From NCBI GenBank assembly GCA_031292305.1, contig JARLHJ010000047.1, positions 1-64,000 on the forward strand: a stretch of 64,000 bases of DNA, given 5' to 3'. The position numbers were made by a program, and so were the translations under genes. Positions 7,678 through 16,202 of this stretch are shown piece by piece. Under the pieces are notes generated by a model. It was not told the DNA's origin. It ran no database searches and saw only the letters and a program-made list of their open reading frames with translations. Each line of letters begins with the position of its first letter. Positions within the stretch are counted from its first letter, which is position 1. This DNA is from Candidatus Babeliales bacterium (GTDB lineage: Bacteria; Babelota; Babeliae; Babelales; JABDEC01).

Positions 7678-9356
7678 TATAATCTGCTCCTTAGTTGAGT
7701 ATTTCCACTTTCTATATCAGCTTTTATATTTGCAAAAATTTGATCGCGTAAATTTTGATATTCTTGCAATTTTTCTTCATCGCCCATATGAAAGCTATAA
7801 ATTGCTGGCCCATTATGCGGATCATTGGTATATGGATTTAAATTATAATTACCTGCATTATCAAACTTACCTAATTTTAATCCCCATTCAAGGCGATCAA
7901 GATTTTCAACATTCTGTGGATTGTTTTTTATTGTTTCTAAAATTGTTTTTGGGTCAGAAGTTGGTACGCCATTAACTCTAATTTCTTTAATACCACCACT
8001 AGATTGTGTGCAAATTACATTATCCAGTTTGTTTTCAGGAATTGAAACTAATAATATCTCTCCACGTTGACTGCATTGTTGATGTAATACTTGTAGATTT
8101 TTTAAAATAGGTTCATATTTAGCCCATAAGTTTATTAAATTAAAGCTTTGGAAAATTTCTTGTATTCCCCAAAATACACTTTTATTTGAGCTTTGGTCGT
8201 AATTATCATTCCAATAATTTGCTGTGCAACTACCTGAATTCGTAGAGTTGCCAAATATTGCTGAATTCATAAATAATATATCTGAATTGTCTCTTCTTTT
8301 ATAACCAGGAATGCCAAATCTTAAAAATTGATAATTTCCATTAACATTGTCATTTCTCATAATATTCCAAAGTTGTTTGTAGATATCCGATAAAAAATTC
8401 CATTTCCATTCTCTGCCATGTACAAATGTGTAATTGCCATTATCATGTTCAATTTTTTCTTGCGCATATATTGATAAGAAGAAATCTTTATTTGCTTTAT
8501 TTTGAAGTACTCGTTTAATAAATTCATTTTTATGATGCAATTTCAAATGTTGCTTGCTTTGTGTAGACGCAATAAGTCCAATATTGTCAAATATAAAGTT
8601 TGATTTAGATTTAATTAATTTAGAAACTGTTGGCTTAAAAGAATCAGATTGTAATTGATAATTTTCACCCAAAGAATCTTGAATCTCATCTGATAAAGTT
8701 AGAAAAATATCTGTTTGTTCTTTATTCAATTTTATAAGCAAATCATTATTATTTATTTTTTGTGTATAAATATAGTTTATTAATTTAATTTGTAACTGAT
8801 TGAGATCTACTTCAGGTCTTAAATCAATAATTTTGGCAGTATCTGACCCAGTAACTACAAATCTATTATCATTACTTATTGCAACTGAATAAACTACGTA
8901 CTGATTATTTATATTATACAATAATTTGCCTGTAATTATATCGGTTATTTTAACAGTTTTACAACCGCCGTTTACTATAAACTTATTGTCATTACTTATT
9001 GCAACTGAATAACATTTGCCATTATAATTATGATATGCAGTATTTAATAATTTGCCTGTAAATAAATCAATTATTTGGGCAGTCCCAAATGAATCACTAA
9101 TTACCAGCTTATTATCATTACTTATTTCAACTGCATAAATTGGGAGAACATGATTTATAGTTTTTGTAGTCACTAATGCAAAAGGCAAAAGTTTTTCAGT
9201 CTTTTCTGAAGCAGAAATATCTGATTTATTTATTCCTGAATTTTGTAAAAAGCGTTCAACTCTTTTCTGTGATACACTTGAAGTGACTTTATTCGTCGTA
9301 GATAAAGCTGAATTTGCTGAAAACAGCATGGTAAATAATAAAATAAATTTCTTCAT
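7677..9356 (-). CDS. Secreted WD40-like plus 'HGR'-domain protein, paralogue 1
   Basis: 559 residues, first gene of the operon. After the signal peptide come three WD40-like repeats at about residues 65-175, each with (Y/C)(A/S)VxISNDN(K/R)xV and a (I/V)xDL/IxTGKLL strand; three repeats alone cannot close a propeller. A helical stretch follows, then the domain shared with the two downstream genes: NYTFVHGREWKWNFLSDIYK, YQFLRFG, DILFMNSAIFGN, GEILLVSIPENK, GPAIYSFHMG, and the GNTQLRSRL end. The ATG is preceded by GGAGA with 5-base spacing and by a good promoter. Function unknown; the repeat part suggests a partner-binding module attached to the common domain. Confidence 0.78.
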   Translation of the reverse strand: MKKFILLFTMLFSANSALSTTNKVTSSVSQKRVERFLQNSGINKSDISASEKTEKLLPFALVTTKTINHVLPIYAVEISNDNKLVISDSFGTAQIIDLFTGKLLNTAYHNYNGKCYSVAISNDNKFIVNGGCKTVKITDIITGKLLYNINNQYVVYSVAISNDNRFVVTGSDTAKIIDLRPEVDLNQLQIKLINYIYTQKINNNDLLIKLNKEQTDIFLTLSDEIQDSLGENYQLQSDSFKPTVSKLIKSKSNFIFDNIGLIASTQSKQHLKLHHKNEFIKRVLQNKANKDFFLSIYAQEKIEHDNGNYTFVHGREWKWNFLSDIYKQLWNIMRNDNVNGNYQFLRFGIPGYKRRDNSDILFMNSAIFGNSTNSGSCTANYWNDNYDQSSNKSVFWGIQEIFQSFNLINLWAKYEPILKNLQVLHQQCSQRGEILLVSIPENKLDNVICTQSSGGIKEIRVNGVPTSDPKTILETIKNNPQNVENLDRLEWGLKLGKFDNAGNYNLNPYTNDPHNGPAIYSFHMGDEEKLQEYQNLRDQIFANIKADIESGNTQLRSRL

Positions 9357-9387
9357 TTAAATCTCCATTTAAATCTTAATATATCTA

Positions 9388-9415
9388 ATTTTACCAAAAA
9401 TTGAGCTTTTGGCAA
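9388..9415 (-). promoter_or_regulatory. Sigma-70-type promoter of the HGR operon
   Basis: On the minus strand, TTGCCA (9410-9415) and TAAAAT (9388-9393) are separated by 16 bases and lie 32 bases before the ATG of the first operon gene. Pattern match only. Confidence 0.5.
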
Positions 9416-9525
9416 GCAATAAATTACAGATAGAAATAATAGAAGTCATAAAATTTTGACAAAAGTGGCAGTCTAATGATAGCTTTGTCTGCATTTTTTA
9501 AAAATTAGCCAAGAGTAAGCTTTTT

Positions 9526-9554
9526 TTGAATTAAATCTAATATTGGGCTATACT
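9526..9554 (+). promoter_or_regulatory. Sigma-70 promoter of the ABC-F gene
   Basis: TTGAAT (9526-9531), a 17-base spacer and TATACT (9549-9554). The gap from the -10 box to the ATG at 9564 is only 9 bases, so transcription starting at the usual distance would begin at or within a base or two of the start codon. Confidence 0.6.
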
Positions 9555-9563
9555 TTAAAGACT

Positions 9564-11324
9564 ATGATACAAATACAAAATTTATGCCTTTCATTTGGCG
9601 ATCAAAAAATATTTAATAACTTAAATTATATCATCAATGGCCATGAAAAAATTGGCTTGGTGGGTTTAAACGGTTCAGGAAAGTCAACTCTGCTTAAAAT
9701 TATTTCAGGCAGGCAAGACCCTGATGATGGACGTGTTTTTAAGTCTGCAGGTTTAAAAATAGGTTACATGCCTCAAGAGGTAGTACTTATTTCACAACTT
9801 TCAGTAGTAGAAGAGGTTGTAACAGCCGTAGAAGTTGATATAACTGAAATAGAAGCGATACGTGCAGAAGCTAAAAAAATGCTTCAAGGCTTAGGTTTTT
9901 CTAAAGAACAAATGGAACAGCCAGTAGTAGATTTGAGTGTTGGCTGGCGTATGCGTGTTGTCTTAGCTCAATTGCTATTGCAAAAAGCTGATTTTTATCT
10001 CTTTGATGAACCTACAAACCATTTAGATATTATTACTAAGGAATGGTTCTTAAACTTCCTAAAACGTGCACCTTTTGGTTTTTTACTAGTTTGCCACGAA
10101 CAATATTTCTTAGATCATGTTTGTACAACAATTTTAGAATTAGAGCATGCAACTGGTACCTCTTATAAGGGTAATTACAGTGCATATATATACCAAAAAG
10201 AAGAACGTAGAGCTTCATTAGAGGCTGCTTTTGTTCAGCAACAAAAAGAAATAGAACGTAAAAAAGATACAATTAATAGATTTAAAGCTTCTGCTACAAA
10301 AGCATCTGCTGCTAAAAGTATGCAAAAAGCATTAGATAAGATTGAAGTTATAGAATTGCCACCAGATATGAAAAGGGTGGAATTTAAATTACCCCCGATT
10401 ACTCCTTCAGGTCAAATAGTATTAACTGTTGATAATGTTCAACATGCTTTTGAATCAAAAAAAATATTTAATAATATTTCATTTACTGTCGAACGTAATG
10501 AAAAAATTGCTTTAATTGCAGCAAACGGTGTTGGTAAAACCACACTATTATCCGTAATTATGGGTAAGTATCCATTGCAGGGTGGTAAAATCACTTTTGG
10601 ACATAATGTTTCATCAGCTTTTTTTGAACAAGATCAAGTTACTGCATTAGACCCGAGCAAAACAATTTTTGAGATTATGCAAGCAGCAGCGCCTTCAGGG
10701 GTTACGGACCAAGATATTAGAAGTATGCTTGGTTGCTTCTTGTTCTCTAAAGATTTTGTTTATAAGAAAGCAAAAGTATTAAGTGGTGGTGAACGTAACC
10801 GTTTAAGCATGGCGCGTGTTCTATTGCAAAAATCTAACTTTTTAGTACTTGATGAACCTACAAACCATTTAGACATTCAATCAAAAAATATTTTACTAGA
10901 TGCTTTAAAGCAATATAAAGGTACAATATTATTTGTGTCACATGACCAAGGTTTTATCAATGACTTGGCGACACATATTATTGAATTAACACCTACTGCT
11001 GCGCATAAATATAGCGGTAATTATGAAGATTTCTTAGCGCATAAAGAATTTGTTATGCAAGAAAATGCTGATGCTTCAAGCTCTGACCAACCAACTTCAC
11101 TAAACGGAGCTAAAGTTTCTAAAGGTGATTTTGATAAAGGCAGAGAAATTAAAAAAATAGAAGCTCAAGTTGAAAAACTAGAAACTGAAATTAACAGACT
11201 TTCTGAAGAACTTGGTGATTATGATTATGGTTCTGATGAATTTTCTAAACGCTATGATAAAATTGAAGAATTGCAAAAAAAACTAACACCATTGTCTAAA
11301 CAGTGGGAAGAACTTTCAAAATAA
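9564..11324 (+). CDS. ABC-F family ATPase (translation factor type)
   Basis: 586 residues with two ATP-binding cassettes and no membrane segments, the ABC-F layout; such proteins act on the ribosome (Uup/EttA/YheS types). First cassette: Walker A GLNGSGKS near residue 34, a variant signature LSVGW in place of LSGGW, and DEPTNHLD. The charged inter-domain linker, with KASAAKSMQKALDKI, sits near 235-270. Second cassette: ANGVGKTT, LSGGERNRL, DEPTNHLD. The C-terminal 80 residues form a charged coiled coil. An in-frame TTG at 9543 would add seven residues but lies before the -10 box, so ATG 9564 is the start; it begins with the usual MIQIQNL strand. No Shine-Dalgarno is visible. Which ABC-F subfamily is unresolved. 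Confidence 0.9.
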   Translation: MIQIQNLCLSFGDQKIFNNLNYIINGHEKIGLVGLNGSGKSTLLKIISGRQDPDDGRVFKSAGLKIGYMPQEVVLISQLSVVEEVVTAVEVDITEIEAIRAEAKKMLQGLGFSKEQMEQPVVDLSVGWRMRVVLAQLLLQKADFYLFDEPTNHLDIITKEWFLNFLKRAPFGFLLVCHEQYFLDHVCTTILELEHATGTSYKGNYSAYIYQKEERRASLEAAFVQQQKEIERKKDTINRFKASATKASAAKSMQKALDKIEVIELPPDMKRVEFKLPPITPSGQIVLTVDNVQHAFESKKIFNNISFTVERNEKIALIAANGVGKTTLLSVIMGKYPLQGGKITFGHNVSSAFFEQDQVTALDPSKTIFEIMQAAAPSGVTDQDIRSMLGCFLFSKDFVYKKAKVLSGGERNRLSMARVLLQKSNFLVLDEPTNHLDIQSKNILLDALKQYKGTILFVSHDQGFINDLATHIIELTPTAAHKYSGNYEDFLAHKEFVMQENADASSSDQPTSLNGAKVSKGDFDKGREIKKIEAQVEKLETEINRLSEELGDYDYGSDEFSKRYDKIEELQKKLTPLSKQWEELSK

Positions 11325-11340
11325 ATTTAACTATTATAAC

Positions 11341-11374
11341 AAAAAAGCGCCGGTATTTTACCGGCGCTTTTTTG
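11341..11374. terminator. Bidirectional hairpin terminator
   Basis: An A6 tract, GCGCCGGTA, a short loop, TACCGGCGC and a T6 tract. It is symmetrical, so it ends both the ABC-F gene and the convergent small-protein gene. Confidence 0.92.
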
Positions 11375-11387
11375 TTATATAAATTTA

Positions 11388-11798
11388 CTATTGCTGTCTC
11401 TTTAATCTACTAGCCGCTCTTTTTACTTTTTCACTAGGGCTATAATAATTTTTATATTTTTCTCTAGCTTTATAAATTGGCATACCATTAGCTACTGCTT
11501 CTAAGACTTTTATGTCTCGTGACGCGCAATAACAACCCTTACCAAATTTGTCTTTATTTGGATCAGCAAAAAATACTGGTTCATCTTGTTTTGGCATTTT
11601 ATCTCTATATTCGCCTTTTTCGTGTTTAAATGCACAGAAACATTGGCATTTGTTATTTAAATCTGCACAGCTATTTTTAGTGCCGCAAGAAGCTCTTGAT
11701 TTATTGTGTTTTTTGGCTTGCATTACTGAGATAGATAATAAGCATACTGATAAAATTAAGCCTACTAATCCCATACTTTTACGAATATTCTTTTTCAT
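11388..11798 (-). CDS. Small secreted cysteine-rich protein, unknown
   Basis: 136 residues with a signal peptide (hydrophobic core near residues 10-26, cleavage after QAK or so). The mature part has a run of cysteines (SCGTKNSC, CQCFCAF, GCYCAS), suggesting disulfides or metal binding, followed by a basic helical tail (KVKRAASRLKRQQ). A good GGAG site precedes the ATG. I do not recognise a family. Convergent with the ABC-F gene across a shared terminator. Confidence 0.7.
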   Translation of the reverse strand: MKKNIRKSMGLVGLILSVCLLSISVMQAKKHNKSRASCGTKNSCADLNNKCQCFCAFKHEKGEYRDKMPKQDEPVFFADPNKDKFGKGCYCASRDIKVLEAVANGMPIYKAREKYKNYYSPSEKVKRAASRLKRQQ

Positions 11799-11876
11799 AT
11801 TAACTCCATTTTAATAAAAATATTACTATTATAAACTAAATGTATCAGATTTGGCTTTGTAAAAGCAATAGTTTGT

Positions 11877-12788
11877 CTAAAAATGGATTACAATATTAGC
11901 AGCTAGCTTAGCCCCTTGAGGTCTATTTCGGGTTAAGCTTTCAAAATATAGGTGGCCAAAGAGTACAAAATCTTGGGAAAAGAAATATACGCCGCCAGGG
12001 CCAATGCCAAGAGTACGTTCTTTTGTTTCAGGTGTAACTTTACCTAAAAATTTGTTATTTTGAAGTTGTTCTAGGTAATAACCGTTAATACCTAACCATA
12101 ATTTTTCAGTTGTTTGGTAAGCAAGGCTGTAATTTGTGTATATGGCATTTCCAATTTTTTGGTCATTTATTTTGTCTTTAAATGTGTTTAAATAATTAAT
12201 TCGCCATGATAATGCCAATTTTTCAGTAAGATATAAAGTTGCTGCCCAATAGATGTCTATGTAAAAAAAAGTTGCTGCAGGGTAAATAATATTTTTTAAT
12301 TCTTTTGTATTTTGCGGAATCATAAAATCTACTTCCAATCTATGCACAAATAATGGCCTGTTATTAATATTGATTGGTTTCCATTGTAAATAACCACCAA
12401 TTTGAATATTTCCTAAACCTTTACCTCTATCAATAATTCCTAGATCGTTTTTATTTATATGTGTAGATATACAATAAGGGACGATAAAGCTTACTCCGCC
12501 CGCTGCGCGTAAAAAAAAATCATCTTTTGTTTGGTATACTAATTGTGTTGCTCCTGCAAAATAATTAAAGTGTGGTTTATTTAAACCCTTTAATTTATTT
12601 CCATTGTTATCTGTAAATTTGTTTGAATAATAAGAATCAAAGTATTGAAAGAAATAAAAGCCCGGACTTGGTCTGATTGGCCCACCATCTAGAAAGTTTG
12701 TGTTTCCTAAATTTAATGATGGCAAGCCATACCCTGATATCTGAGACATGCAAAATAATAAGCTGTAAAAAATATTTATTTTTTTCAT
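11877..12788 (-). CDS. Outer-membrane barrel, SphA/MetA-pathway-like (PF13557 type)
   Basis: 303 residues from the chosen ATG at 12788, which opens directly on a signal peptide (MKKINIFYSLLF); an ATG ten codons upstream gives an odd non-signal extension. The protein resembles the 'phenol MetA degradation' or SphA-like barrel family: LPSLNLG start, GFYFFQYFDSYYSNKF, an amphipathic strand series, GIGPGGVYFFSQ and the final KLAANIVIHF strand. Members are outer-membrane proteins of unclear transport role; the name does not imply phenol metabolism. It follows nagZ by 31 bases and is probably cotranscribed with it, so passage of wall fragments is one idea, unproven. Confidence 0.72.
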   Translation of the reverse strand: MKKINIFYSLLFCMSQISGYGLPSLNLGNTNFLDGGPIRPSPGFYFFQYFDSYYSNKFTDNNGNKLKGLNKPHFNYFAGATQLVYQTKDDFFLRAAGGVSFIVPYCISTHINKNDLGIIDRGKGLGNIQIGGYLQWKPININNRPLFVHRLEVDFMIPQNTKELKNIIYPAATFFYIDIYWAATLYLTEKLALSWRINYLNTFKDKINDQKIGNAIYTNYSLAYQTTEKLWLGINGYYLEQLQNNKFLGKVTPETKERTLGIGPGGVYFFSQDFVLFGHLYFESLTRNRPQGAKLAANIVIHF

Positions 12789-12819
12789 GTAAAGATTATT
12801 GTATGGAATTGTGATCAAG

Positions 12820-14421
12820 TCAAATCTTTATAGGTAACTTTCCAATCGCCTTTAATTTACCTGTAAGAATTTTATCAACCGCATTTTGGGCATATTTATG
12901 GTCTTCATACGCAACTATTATAGTTTTATAATTTTTAAATAATTTTAAGCTATATGGTGTTCCATAAATTATTAAAATTATATTTTTCTTAGTTTTTGCT
13001 AAATTATTTAAGAATTCTAGTATATGCGTTGTTAATCCATAATTTGTATGATCTGATTTATTCAAATCAAATAAACTAATAATAATATTTTGTTCGCCCT
13101 TAACTTGTTTATTTAGATTAGCTATATATTCTTTAGTAGTAGTTTTATTTAATTCTATATAAGTTGTCCGTTTGCATTTTTGTACAGGAATTAAATGATT
13201 AAGATCGCGAGCGATAGTTATCGAAGATTCAAAAAGTGTTTCTTTTAATTTTTTAGCCTGTGGCGTAAAGAAGTTTTTATAACTATAATTTGGTGCAAAT
13301 CTATTTTTATCTAATCCTAAATCTTGTTTAGTTTTTAAAATTTTAAGAACACGTCTATTTAATTCAGTTTCAGAAATTATTTTTTTTTCTATAGCATCTT
13401 TTAATGATTTTATAGCAGTTTCAATATCTTTCGACATTAATAAAATATCATTTCCGGCTTTAAAAGCTTCCAGTGCAATTTCTTCGGGTTTGAAAAAATT
13501 GGTTATTGCTTTCATATCTAAATCATCTGTAATAATTAGGCCTTTAAACCCTAATTGTGTTTGAAGTAAATCAGTTATACCTTTTTTTGAAAAAGTTATT
13601 GACCTATTTGGGCGAGCATCAATAGCTGGTACGTCTATGTGTGCTGACATAATAGCTTTTACGCCTTTATTAATAAGTTGTTTAAATGGGTAGAGCTCTA
13701 TAGATTTTAATCTCGCTAAATCATGGTTAATTATTGGTAAATATTTATGTGAATCTAAAGCTGTATCACCGTGTCCTGGAAAATGTTTTGCACAAGCTAT
13801 TATATTTTCATCTTGTAATCCTGACATTACCTGTAATGCTTTTTGGGTTACATTTTCTTTATCGTCCCCAAAAGATCTATCATTAATTACAGGATTCAAA
13901 TGATTGGTATTTATATCCACAACTGGTCCAAAATTTATATGAACTCCAAGAAGTTTGCATTGACGTCCAATTTCTTTTGCTTTGTCATAAATTAAATTAT
14001 TGTTTTGTATCGCTCCTAATGTCATATTTTTTGGAAATGAAATAGCATCGGTCAAACGCATTCCTAAACCCCATTCAAAATCTTGGCTTATTAATAAGGG
14101 TAATTTACTTAATCTCTGGAATTTCTTTATTGTGTTGTAACAGCTTGAAATTGTTCCATAGCAAACTAAGTGGACCCCACCTATCTTATATTTTTTTATC
14201 AGTCTTATTGTTTCTTGTCGTCTCATTTTTTCTGGTGAATTTATTATTTGATCTTGTATGGTATCATTTTTATTATTTGTAAAATCACTATTATTAACTT
14301 TTATTATAAAAAGTTGAGCTATTTTTTCTTCCAAAGAGAGCTTGTTCAAGGTTTCTTGCGCCCAATCTGCAAAAAGTTGACACGAAATTAGTAATAATAT
14401 TAAAAATATTTTTGAGTTCAT
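12820..14421 (-). CDS. nagZ: Secreted beta-N-acetylhexosaminidase NagZ (GH3)
   Basis: 533 residues from ATG 14421, which opens a signal peptide. The catalytic GH3 domain spans about residues 20-350: KHFPGHGDTALDSHKYLP holds the Lys-His substrate loop and the Asp-His acid/base motif of NagZ, and TDDLDMKAI contains the nucleophile Asp. A second domain of about 170 residues follows, as in Bacillus two-domain secreted NagZ and unlike the short cytosolic enzyme of enterobacteria. It removes GlcNAc from muropeptides. An open frame runs 22 codons further upstream, but it reads through a REP-like repeat and makes no signal peptide, so I exclude it. The divergent neighbour is namZ. Confidence 0.9.
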   Translation of the reverse strand: MNSKIFLILLLISCQLFADWAQETLNKLSLEEKIAQLFIIKVNNSDFTNNKNDTIQDQIINSPEKMRRQETIRLIKKYKIGGVHLVCYGTISSCYNTIKKFQRLSKLPLLISQDFEWGLGMRLTDAISFPKNMTLGAIQNNNLIYDKAKEIGRQCKLLGVHINFGPVVDINTNHLNPVINDRSFGDDKENVTQKALQVMSGLQDENIIACAKHFPGHGDTALDSHKYLPIINHDLARLKSIELYPFKQLINKGVKAIMSAHIDVPAIDARPNRSITFSKKGITDLLQTQLGFKGLIITDDLDMKAITNFFKPEEIALEAFKAGNDILLMSKDIETAIKSLKDAIEKKIISETELNRRVLKILKTKQDLGLDKNRFAPNYSYKNFFTPQAKKLKETLFESSITIARDLNHLIPVQKCKRTTYIELNKTTTKEYIANLNKQVKGEQNIIISLFDLNKSDHTNYGLTTHILEFLNNLAKTKKNIILIIYGTPYSLKLFKNYKTIIVAYEDHKYAQNAVDKILTGKLKAIGKLPIKI

Positions 14422-14438
14422 GGTTTTATCCCTGTCCC

Positions 14439-14542
14439 CCGTTCGCCCTGAAGGTAAGGAGCGAAGCGAATGGACTTGAAGGGTCAATTCAAATATATGC
14501 TTAGAGTTCGCTCACTTTGTTCGCTACCTTCAGCACGAACGG
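14439..14542. repeat. REP-like imperfect inverted repeat
   Basis: Arms 14439-14456 (starting CCGTTCG, ending CTGAAGGTA) and 14525-14542 (TACCTTCAG...CGAACGG) match at 16 of 18 positions when one is reverse-complemented. The space between them carries GCGAAGCGAA, GACTTGAAGGG and TTCGCTCACTTTGTTCGC. The composition contrasts sharply with the flanks, and related blocks appear near 40, 19760, 46300 and 49080. Confidence 0.6.
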
Positions 14543-14769
14543 AGTGAGAAGAGTTTGTTTTAACTCTCAATGAGACTACTAATTCGCAACACCAACTTAA
14601 AAGAGTTTAATTTTAAAAATCCAAGCAGCAAATAATTCTCTGAAATAAAAAAGACTTTAAATTTATAGTTTTAATTTTTTAATATTAATTTATTTTTTAC
14701 ATTTTAATTGTGCAACACGCAATATTATGATAGATTTGAATGATTTTTTTTAAAAACATTTGTAATTTA

Positions 14770-14799
14770 TTGATATTTAATAAATTAAATTGTTATCCT
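14770..14799 (+). promoter_or_regulatory. Candidate namZ promoter
   Basis: TTGATA (14770-14775), an 18-base spacer, TATCCT (14794-14799), 33 bases before the chosen start. Confidence 0.45.
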
Positions 14800-14832
14800 A
14801 TTAACAAGAAAAAATAATTGGGGAGTATGAAG

Positions 14833-16158
14833 ATGTTATTGTTCTTAAAGTCAGTTGTGCAACAGGTTTTTTTATTATTTAAAATATTATTTATATTTGC
14901 GGCTATATTTTGTATTCCAAAATTTTTTCTTTTATATGCCCCGACAGACAAAGTAGTATTAGAACCTAAAGTATTTGTTAATTTTAAGCTAGGTTTAGAA
15001 AATATTCCTAAAAAATTAATGTTACATTTAAAATTTGGAAAGAATGGAAATCCATTAAATATAGGTTTAATTACTAATCAAACAGGTATAGATCAAGCAG
15101 GCAAAAGAAATATAGATCTTCTTATCGCTCAAGGCTACAATATTACTACATTATATGGTCCAGAACACGGAATATCTGGGAAAGCACTAGCTGATAAAAA
15201 AGTAGATAATACCTTAGATGAAAAAACATCTTTGCCGGTTGTAAGTTTATATTTAGGAAATAGTAGATTTAGAAAGTTTGTAGAAAAAGATTTAAAAGAT
15301 ATAGATGCTTTTATATTTGATATGCAAGATTCAGGCATGCGACATTATACATATATATCTGTTTTATTTAAAATGATGGAAATTGCAGCAGAATTTGATA
15401 AGGAATTTATTGTTTTAGATAGGCCAAATCCACTAGGTTATGTAATGGAAGGTCCATTAGTAAGCAGTGAATATTTATCATTTATTTCAATAGCGCCAGT
15501 TCCATTACGCCATGCAATGACTATTGGTGAAATAGCTAAATATTTTAAAAAATTTAGAATTAAAAAGCCTATTCGATTAACAGTAGCTCCAATGCAAGAT
15601 TATAATCGTACACAAGGTTTGAATAATAAATTACCAATGTTTCTTTCTCCAAATATAAAAACGCTAGATTCATGCTTTGGCTATAGTTTTTTATGTATTT
15701 TAGGTGAGGGGATTAGGCCATTTAATGTTGGAGTAGGTACTGATAAAGCATTTCAAAATTTAGTATTACCAAATTCATTAGAAATTCCATTAGTTAGATG
15801 GTATGAATTGCGTAAACTTTTACCTTCAAAAAACGTTAAAACAAATATTACTGCATGTGAAAAAGATGGTGAAAAATATTCAGGGGTCAAGATAAAGATA
15901 GAAAATATTAATGAATTTTCAGCTTTTAACACTTTGGTTGATATTTGTCAGTTTTTCAAAAGTAATGGTATGAAATTTACTTATTCACCTACATTTAATA
16001 AATTAGTGGGTACTGATAAATTAAGAAGTTTTTTAGATGGTAAAATAACCAGAAAACAAATGTCAGATTGTGTAAATACTGATTTAGAAAAATTCTATGA
16101 AGATACTAAAGATTTGTTTATTTACCACCCATTTCCTAAAATAATTTTAGCAAAATAA
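14833..16158 (+). CDS. namZ: Exo-beta-N-acetylmuramidase NamZ (DUF1343/GH171)
   Basis: 442 residues. The N-terminus has a long hydrophobic segment (signal peptide or anchor, about residues 10-32). The NamZ body follows: IGLITNQTGID, TTLYGPEHGISG (the acidic catalytic-pocket region), FDMQDSGMRHYTYISVL, FIVLDRPNPLG and LRHAMTIGEIAKYF, all family hallmarks, with the C-terminal PBP-like domain present. It releases MurNAc from glycan ends and works with NagZ; in Bacillus the two are neighbours (ybbC-ybbD). GGGGAG at 14820-14825 is seven bases from ATG 14833 but only one from the in-frame ATG 14827, so I choose 14833. Divergent from nagZ. Confidence 0.9.
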   Translation: MLLFLKSVVQQVFLLFKILFIFAAIFCIPKFFLLYAPTDKVVLEPKVFVNFKLGLENIPKKLMLHLKFGKNGNPLNIGLITNQTGIDQAGKRNIDLLIAQGYNITTLYGPEHGISGKALADKKVDNTLDEKTSLPVVSLYLGNSRFRKFVEKDLKDIDAFIFDMQDSGMRHYTYISVLFKMMEIAAEFDKEFIVLDRPNPLGYVMEGPLVSSEYLSFISIAPVPLRHAMTIGEIAKYFKKFRIKKPIRLTVAPMQDYNRTQGLNNKLPMFLSPNIKTLDSCFGYSFLCILGEGIRPFNVGVGTDKAFQNLVLPNSLEIPLVRWYELRKLLPSKNVKTNITACEKDGEKYSGVKIKIENINEFSAFNTLVDICQFFKSNGMKFTYSPTFNKLVGTDKLRSFLDGKITRKQMSDCVNTDLEKFYEDTKDLFIYHPFPKIILAK

Positions 16159-16161
16159 AAA

Positions 16162-16180
16162 GGGAGGCATTTTGCCTCCC
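16162..16180. terminator. Hairpin terminator between namZ and the thioredoxin operon
   Basis: GGGAGGC, a 5-base loop and GCCTCCC, preceded by a run of A and followed by an AT-rich stretch; placed between convergent genes, it may serve both. Confidence 0.8.
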
Positions 16181-16202
16181 CAATTTAATAAAAAATTAAA
16201 AT

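Larger units (their letters stand above)
14422..14832. other. Divergent nagZ-namZ intergenic region, 411 bp
   Basis: The first 130 bases are a GC-richer REP-like inverted repeat (separate entry); the rest is extremely AT-rich and ends in the namZ promoter and ribosome site. No RNA gene or further open frame is evident. The nagZ promoter must lie inside or beyond the repeat. Confidence 0.5.

Noticed and set aside
5183-9356. Calling the HGR domain an ADP-ribosyltransferase
   Set aside because: Only one motif resembles the fold's first strand. The later Ser/Tyr and catalytic Glu motifs cannot be placed with confidence in all three copies.
14422-14487. Upstream extension of nagZ
   Set aside because: The 22 extra codons read through a REP-like repeat and would displace the signal peptide from the N-terminus.
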